Source of the DNA: Chitinophagales bacterium | GTDB lineage: Bacteria > Bacteroidota > Bacteroidia > Chitinophagales > Chitinophagaceae | DNA length: 64,000 nt | Assembly: GCA_017303835.1 (NCBI GenBank) | Contig: JAFLBI010000001.1 | Span: forward strand, 558,001 to 622,000 | Direction: 5' to 3' | Shown: piece by piece, positions 60,418 through 64,000 of the stretch | Position numbering within the stretch: the first letter of the stretch is position 1 | Layout: the number at the start of each line of letters is the position of its first letter | Notes under the pieces: generated by a model | What the model was told of the DNA's origin: nothing | Databases searched by the model: none | What the model saw: the letters and a program-made list of their open reading frames with translations, nothing else | Made by a program: the position numbers and the translations under genes

Positions 60418-61934
60418 CAACTTTAATGTTGAAAATGTTGATGCTTTCTTTCCTGATGGCTTTACTGTATCAGGTTTTGCTAGCCAAGCAAAAGACATTC
60501 CTTTTCAATCGATTGTACTTGCTTGCCGCTTGCCTTTTACCACTGGTCTTGCCATTTGTTAGCATACCTGTGCACATACAAAATAAGGAAGTCTCAGTTG
60601 CAAGTGAGTACTTGATTACGGTTGCTAGCACTCAAGAATACATTACCGAACAAGCGGTTAACCCGGCTCTGTCAGCATTGTCAACAAATGCTACACAAGA
60701 TTTCACTTTATGGTTTTGGGTTGGATATGGTATCATTAGCATATACCTCTTGATTCGGTTCATGTATCGTTTATATGTGCTGTTTGCATTGCGCAGTGGT
60801 GATATTATGACTAGCTACGCCGGTATCCCAATGGTACTTGTTCAGGCCCCCATCCAAACATTTAGTTTTTGGCAGACCATTTTTGTGCCCCAGAAAGAGT
60901 TTCTTGACAAAGCTATCGCAGAAGAAGTACTTCAACATGAAGCTGCCCATTGTAGGCAAATGCATAGTATAGATGTACTTCTGGCAGAATTACTTCTAGT
61001 TTTTACTTGGTGGAATCCGGTAAACTGGATATTGAAATCTGCTATTCGTCTCAATCATGAGTTTTTGGCCGATCAAGCTGTGGTAGGAGACAAAGCGGAT
61101 ACTAAACTGAATTACCTGCAATTGTTATTGCAGACAGTTGTTACTCAGAATAGATTTCAATTTGGCTCTGATTTTAATAAAGCTTGCTTAAAAAAAAGAT
61201 TTATCATGATACAAAAAACATCATCCAGCAAACCTGTGATTTACTGTAAAAACGGTTTACTTATCCTTGCCGTTGCATTCATTAGTCTTTGTTCATTTTC
61301 TTATGATACTGACATGCCTACAATGCTCCAATCCTTAACTGGGGATACTGTACCCAAAATCACAATACCGTTACAACGATATCAGCCTAATGGTTTTGAT
61401 TCTGCCTTTATCTCGAAAAGCTTTTCCTCAACTAAAGAAGGGGTAAGTCATGAGGAAATGGATACTTATTATCGCATTACAGATAAATACAATGAAGCAC
61501 GACTGCAGAAAAAACAGAAGCGATTGGAAGTGAGTGATGTTGATAAAAAGACGCTTAAGGATATTTACGGCAGGATGAGTCCTGAGCAGCAGATGAAAGT
61601 GCCGGTTAAGTTTATCAAGAGATGGCCTCCTTTTGGCAAACAAGTACCTTCCGAAGCCTTGTTTGCTAAATTCAAGAATTCAGCTGTCTATGGCGTTTGG
61701 ATTGACGATAAGAAAGTGTCTAATGAAGTTTTGACAAAGTATAAGGCTGCAGACTTTGCACATTATAGTGTTAGCAAGTTATATGGCGGCGCTAAGAAAG
61801 GTAGAAATTATACGCATCAGTTAAATTTGATGACAAATGAAGGTTACGCTAAGTATTTGGAAGAATATAAAGCGCTTGCTAACGAACCGGTGATGCTATT
61901 TAGTTGGCGAGCTGCTGTAGTTAAAGTGAATTAA
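60414..61934 (+). CDS. M56-family (BlaR1-like) membrane metallopeptidase
   Basis: 506 residues. Membrane segments at about 3-20, 35-50 and 98-118, then the zinc motif HEAAHCRQ (HExxH) at about 180 and a later Glu in LNHEFLADQAV. Another membrane segment (about 282-300) leads to a C-terminal domain of about 200 residues outside the membrane. That domain is not a penicillin-binding domain: no SxxK motif is seen and the sequence is unlike transpeptidases. The sensor input is therefore unknown. Confidence 0.9.
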   Translation: MTTLMLKMLMLSFLMALLYQVLLAKQKTFLFNRLYLLAACLLPLVLPFVSIPVHIQNKEVSVASEYLITVASTQEYITEQAVNPALSALSTNATQDFTLWFWVGYGIISIYLLIRFMYRLYVLFALRSGDIMTSYAGIPMVLVQAPIQTFSFWQTIFVPQKEFLDKAIAEEVLQHEAAHCRQMHSIDVLLAELLLVFTWWNPVNWILKSAIRLNHEFLADQAVVGDKADTKLNYLQLLLQTVVTQNRFQFGSDFNKACLKKRFIMIQKTSSSKPVIYCKNGLLILAVAFISLCSFSYDTDMPTMLQSLTGDTVPKITIPLQRYQPNGFDSAFISKSFSSTKEGVSHEEMDTYYRITDKYNEARLQKKQKRLEVSDVDKKTLKDIYGRMSPEQQMKVPVKFIKRWPPFGKQVPSEALFAKFKNSAVYGVWIDDKKVSNEVLTKYKAADFAHYSVSKLYGGAKKGRNYTHQLNLMTNEGYAKYLEEYKALANEPVMLFSWRAAVVKVN

Positions 61935-61972
61935 GCTATCTAAGCTCCCCAAAAGAACTTTGAAGAAAGAAC

Positions 61973-62012
61973 AGTCAATCAATCAATCAATAATCAATAT
62001 TCAATAACCAAT
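61973..62012. repeat. CAATCAATCAAT tract
   Basis: CAATCAATCAATCAATAATCAATATTCAATAACCAATC between the M56 gene and the DUF2200 gene. Same class as tracts at 15354, 20150 and 59805. Confidence 0.5.
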
Positions 62013-62368
62013 CATTTCCGCATAATCTTTTCCAGCGACTTACCCTTGGCTAGTTCATCTACCAGTTTGTCGAGATAACGAACCTGTTGGGTGAGCGGGT
62101 TTTCAATATTCTCTACGCGAATGCCGCAGATGAGCCCGGTAATCAGGGATGCATTTGGGTGGAGTGTGGCTTCTTGAAAGAAATCAGCAAAATTAGTTTT
62201 GGCGCTAAGGTGTTGTTGCAAGGCTTTGTCTGAGTAGCCAGTGAGCCATTGAATCACTGCATGTAATTCAGCAACCGTTCTGCCTTTCTTCTCCACCTTG
62301 GCTACATAGTGCGGATATACCGATGCAAAAGACATCTTGGCAATGCGTTCGTCTTGATTTGTGTTCAT
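62012..62368 (-). CDS. DUF2200 family protein
   Basis: 118 residues. The start RIAKMSFASVYPHYVAKVEK, the middle VIQWLTGYSD and the end ICGIRVENIENPLTQQVRYLDKLVDELAKGK are characteristic of DUF2200, a small cytoplasmic family of unknown function seen in many bacteria. No neighbouring gene suggests a role. Confidence 0.9.
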   Translation of the reverse strand: MNTNQDERIAKMSFASVYPHYVAKVEKKGRTVAELHAVIQWLTGYSDKALQQHLSAKTNFADFFQEATLHPNASLITGLICGIRVENIENPLTQQVRYLDKLVDELAKGKSLEKIMRK

Positions 62369-62402
62369 GCAGTTATGCCGAATTTATGGAAATCTATAGA
62401 TT

Positions 62403-63014
62403 TTATAGGATCAGCCAATCCTTTTTTGCAATTCTTATCCATTTGCCATCAATCATTTGAAAAACCAATGCGATTGACCCAAAATAGGTTTCGTCAAGCG
62501 TTTGTTGGATGTTTTCTTTATAAAAAACAGTCATGTCAATAAACGCAAATTTTTTATCATCAGAAATCAATGGTTCACTCGTAACGAAATAAAAGCCGGT
62601 TAATGTAGATGATGATGATATGGTCTTGAAATTGCGACCGTTTAAAGATATTTTTTTGCGCTTGAAAGTTTGTGACTTGTTCCGTAATTGTTGTTTTGTA
62701 GAGTCTGGGATAAGCACATCTAATGTCTGGTTTGCAAATAGATAGCTATGAAAATAGGGGTGATGTTCATCGTGTTGAATTTGTTGTATAACAGCATTCT
62801 TTTGCTTGTTTTCAAAATCTTTCAGCCAAAACCTATTGCCATCCCATGTTTGTGTGGTGCTGATAATGAAAAAGAAGTTGGGCATTTTACGATCCATTAG
62901 CGTGGTCAGCCTGAAATTGCTAGTATCGCTAAATGTTAGTTGATAGATCACTTGCTTTTGTGCGTGGCTAAGTATTGTGGTTAAACAAGCCAGAAAAATA
63001 AGCATCTGTTTCAT
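62403..63014 (-). CDS. Secreted protein of unknown function
   Basis: 203 residues with a signal peptide (cleavage near LSHAQKQ). The mature part is beta-rich (QVIYQLTFSDTSNFRLTTL, LDVLIPDSTKQQLRNKSQ, TGFYFVTSEPLISDDKK) and ends MIDGKWIRIAKKDWLIL. No family recognised. AT-rich. It lies between the DUF2200 gene and the stem-loop motifs of 63036-63229. Confidence 0.6.
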   Translation of the reverse strand: MKQMLIFLACLTTILSHAQKQVIYQLTFSDTSNFRLTTLMDRKMPNFFFIISTTQTWDGNRFWLKDFENKQKNAVIQQIQHDEHHPYFHSYLFANQTLDVLIPDSTKQQLRNKSQTFKRKKISLNGRNFKTISSSSTLTGFYFVTSEPLISDDKKFAFIDMTVFYKENIQQTLDETYFGSIALVFQMIDGKWIRIAKKDWLIL

Positions 63015-63035
63015 GTGGATTGAAGCTAGTGAATA

Positions 63036-63229
63036 TAACGGCCAGGGCTTTGTGCAGTGGCCGATCGGAGTTACGAAAAGCCGGGTGCGAAATACCCACC
63101 GGAGATTAAAAGTACTTTTTTAAAGATCATATTTTAAAAGGCCGTGACAGCCCGATATGCTGCCGACCTATATTCTGTCGATGATATTTTGTTCTGACGG
63201 CCATTGCACAAAACCCAATGTTGTCAGCA
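63036..63229. repeat. Inverted stem-loop motifs
   Basis: A 19-nt segment GGGCTTTGTGCAGTGGCCG (63045-63063) reappears as reverse complement at 63198-63216 with two changes. The first can fold TAAC/GTTA (63036-63039, 63070-63073) around CGGCCA/TGGCCG. The second folds CTGAC/GTCAG (63194-63198, 63223-63227) around CATTG/CAATG (63202-63206, 63216-63220). A TGCTGACAAC related to the second motif lies at 63964-63973. Confidence 0.55.
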
Positions 63230-63257
63230 GCCTTTTCTCTTCATCAAGTCCTGCTTC

Positions 63258-63866
63258 TTATTTTTCTAAGTGAATTTGAATCCCTATGTTTAATTGTATG
63301 CTATTTTTTGAAGTTCTATTATATCCCTTTGCATTCAATATTGTGTTGTTATAACCCAAAAGAAACTCCAAACCGACGGATGAATTAAAATATATGACTG
63401 GTCCTAGTCCTGCCGAAAATATACTTTGTCTCTCACTAAACGGTTTTGGAGAACCAATTCCATATTGGTAAGCTGCTTCAATAAGAATATTAAATGACTT
63501 TTCCGTGTCAAGGAAATAATAGCGGCTGAACGGACCTATCACAAATCTGAATTGTGTAAGCTTCCCACCGCTTCCTAATACCGAGCCATCAGGAGCAAAG
63601 GCATCTCCTGCTTTTCCTTTTTCCCAAGTTAAGGCAGGTCGTAGTCCAACTGCAAACTTGTCTTTGATAAAGTAGCCGATATTGGGTGAAACACTAATGT
63701 TAAATGCCTTTACGTTCTGTTCCCGTGCAGGCGAAACACTTGTATTCGTGCTGCTATATGCCGACAATTGTCCGGAGCCGCCGGCTAACCAATTTCCTTT
63801 TGATATTTGACCGAAACTTGATTGAAATAAAAGGATTGCAAGAAGAAAAAGAAATGTTTTTCTCAT
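63258..63866 (-). CDS. Small outer-membrane beta-barrel (porin-like)
   Basis: 202 residues with a signal peptide (cleavage near SSFGQIS). Strands alternate through KGNWLAGGSGQLSAYSS, ISVSPNIGYFIKDKFAVGL, FVIGPFSRYYFLDTEKSF and a closing strand IQLNIGIQIHLEK. This matches the eight-stranded OmpX/opacity-like barrels common in Bacteroidota. Flanked on both sides by related inverted motifs (63198-63229 and 63964-63992), so it may be a mobile or cassette-borne gene. Confidence 0.75.
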   Translation of the reverse strand: MRKTFLFLLAILLFQSSFGQISKGNWLAGGSGQLSAYSSTNTSVSPAREQNVKAFNISVSPNIGYFIKDKFAVGLRPALTWEKGKAGDAFAPDGSVLGSGGKLTQFRFVIGPFSRYYFLDTEKSFNILIEAAYQYGIGSPKPFSERQSIFSAGLGPVIYFNSSVGLEFLLGYNNTILNAKGYNRTSKNSIQLNIGIQIHLEK

Positions 63867-64000
63867 GAGGTTTGATTGTTATCTAAAATTCGAAAACAAA
63901 AGTGTTTGTGAAAATCCTTTTATATAATATATTGTTAAGCTAATGGGTAGAGTGCCATCGGGTTGCTGACAACTCATAAATATACGCAATAGAACTCCCT

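Noticed and set aside
60046-61934. A beta-lactam resistance operon
   Set aside because: The regulator pair is real, but no beta-lactamase or penicillin-binding gene is adjacent and the sensor domain lacks a visible SxxK site, so resistance is not supported.

Overview
The window is a 64 kb piece of a bacterial chromosome from the phylum Bacteroidota, most likely family Chitinophagaceae or a close relative (inference from gene families, no database search). Evidence: families largely confined to Bacteroidota (alternative GlmU-like nucleotidyltransferase, HU-CCDC81-like protein, DUF6089/PorG-like barrel, BT_3928-like DoxX protein, DUF4199, DUF1599), many secreted proteins and small beta-barrels, almost no Shine-Dalgarno sequences, and promoters of the Bacteroidota type (TTTG, about 19 nt, TAnnTTTG), often only a few bases from the start codon.

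Layout. 2-6320 (+): a large secreted TPR protein cut by the left edge, a Lys-rich outer-membrane barrel, an HU-like membrane protein and a methyltransferase. 6317-9488 (-): glutaminyl cyclotransferase, FAD oxidoreductase, YchF. 9576-14705: an SpmA/SpmB-type fusion, small membrane proteins, a MORN-repeat protein and a zinc-less sirtuin. 14795-21821 (-): EVE protein, LutA-like protein, RibH, TPR protein, PdhA, a rhodanese-thioredoxin lipoprotein and PruA. 21926-25316 (+): a putative class I isoprenoid enzyme, GlmU-like protein, TpiA, hemerythrin. 25317-27243 (-): TsaC/Sua5 and a KirBac-type channel; then lepA (+). 29245-36182 (-): an accessory stretch of secreted and membrane proteins of unknown function, interrupted by repeat-rich non-coding DNA. 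36216-42984 (-): a tightly packed operon with a complete gmhA-hddA-gmhB-hddC set for GDP-D-glycero-alpha-D-manno-heptose, two glycosyltransferases, DUF4199 and a dihydroorotase homologue that has lost its metal ligands. 43084-43690: tRNA-Pro(GGG) with terminator, followed by a tandem repeat array. 43814-59694: housekeeping genes (ndk, nrnA-like, FKBP, folP, recF, dciA-like, pyrR-pyrB-coaD, pyrE) with an orphan ABC permease, thioesterase, Nudix, HMA-like and M28 peptidase genes. 60046-61934: a BlaI/BlaR1-type regulator pair with an operator laid over its promoter. 62012-63866 (-): DUF2200, a secreted protein and a small barrel, with inverted stem-loop motifs between and beyond them.

How genes work together: the heptose genes and the two glycosyltransferases probably build a cell-surface glycan. 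pyrR-pyrB, pyrE and the non-catalytic dihydroorotase homologue belong to pyrimidine synthesis. The blaI-blaR1 pair is a self-contained sensor and repressor whose target is not in the window.

No CRISPR array, prophage, transposase or recognised defence system was seen. The most unusual material is non-coding: several families of dispersed intergenic repeats (purine-rich tracts, CTTTGCG tracts, paired-hairpin elements, a 30-bp GCCTGCC hairpin, a nested inverted repeat at 19951-20087, a tandem array after the tRNA, and stem-loops at the right edge). Their function is not known to me.
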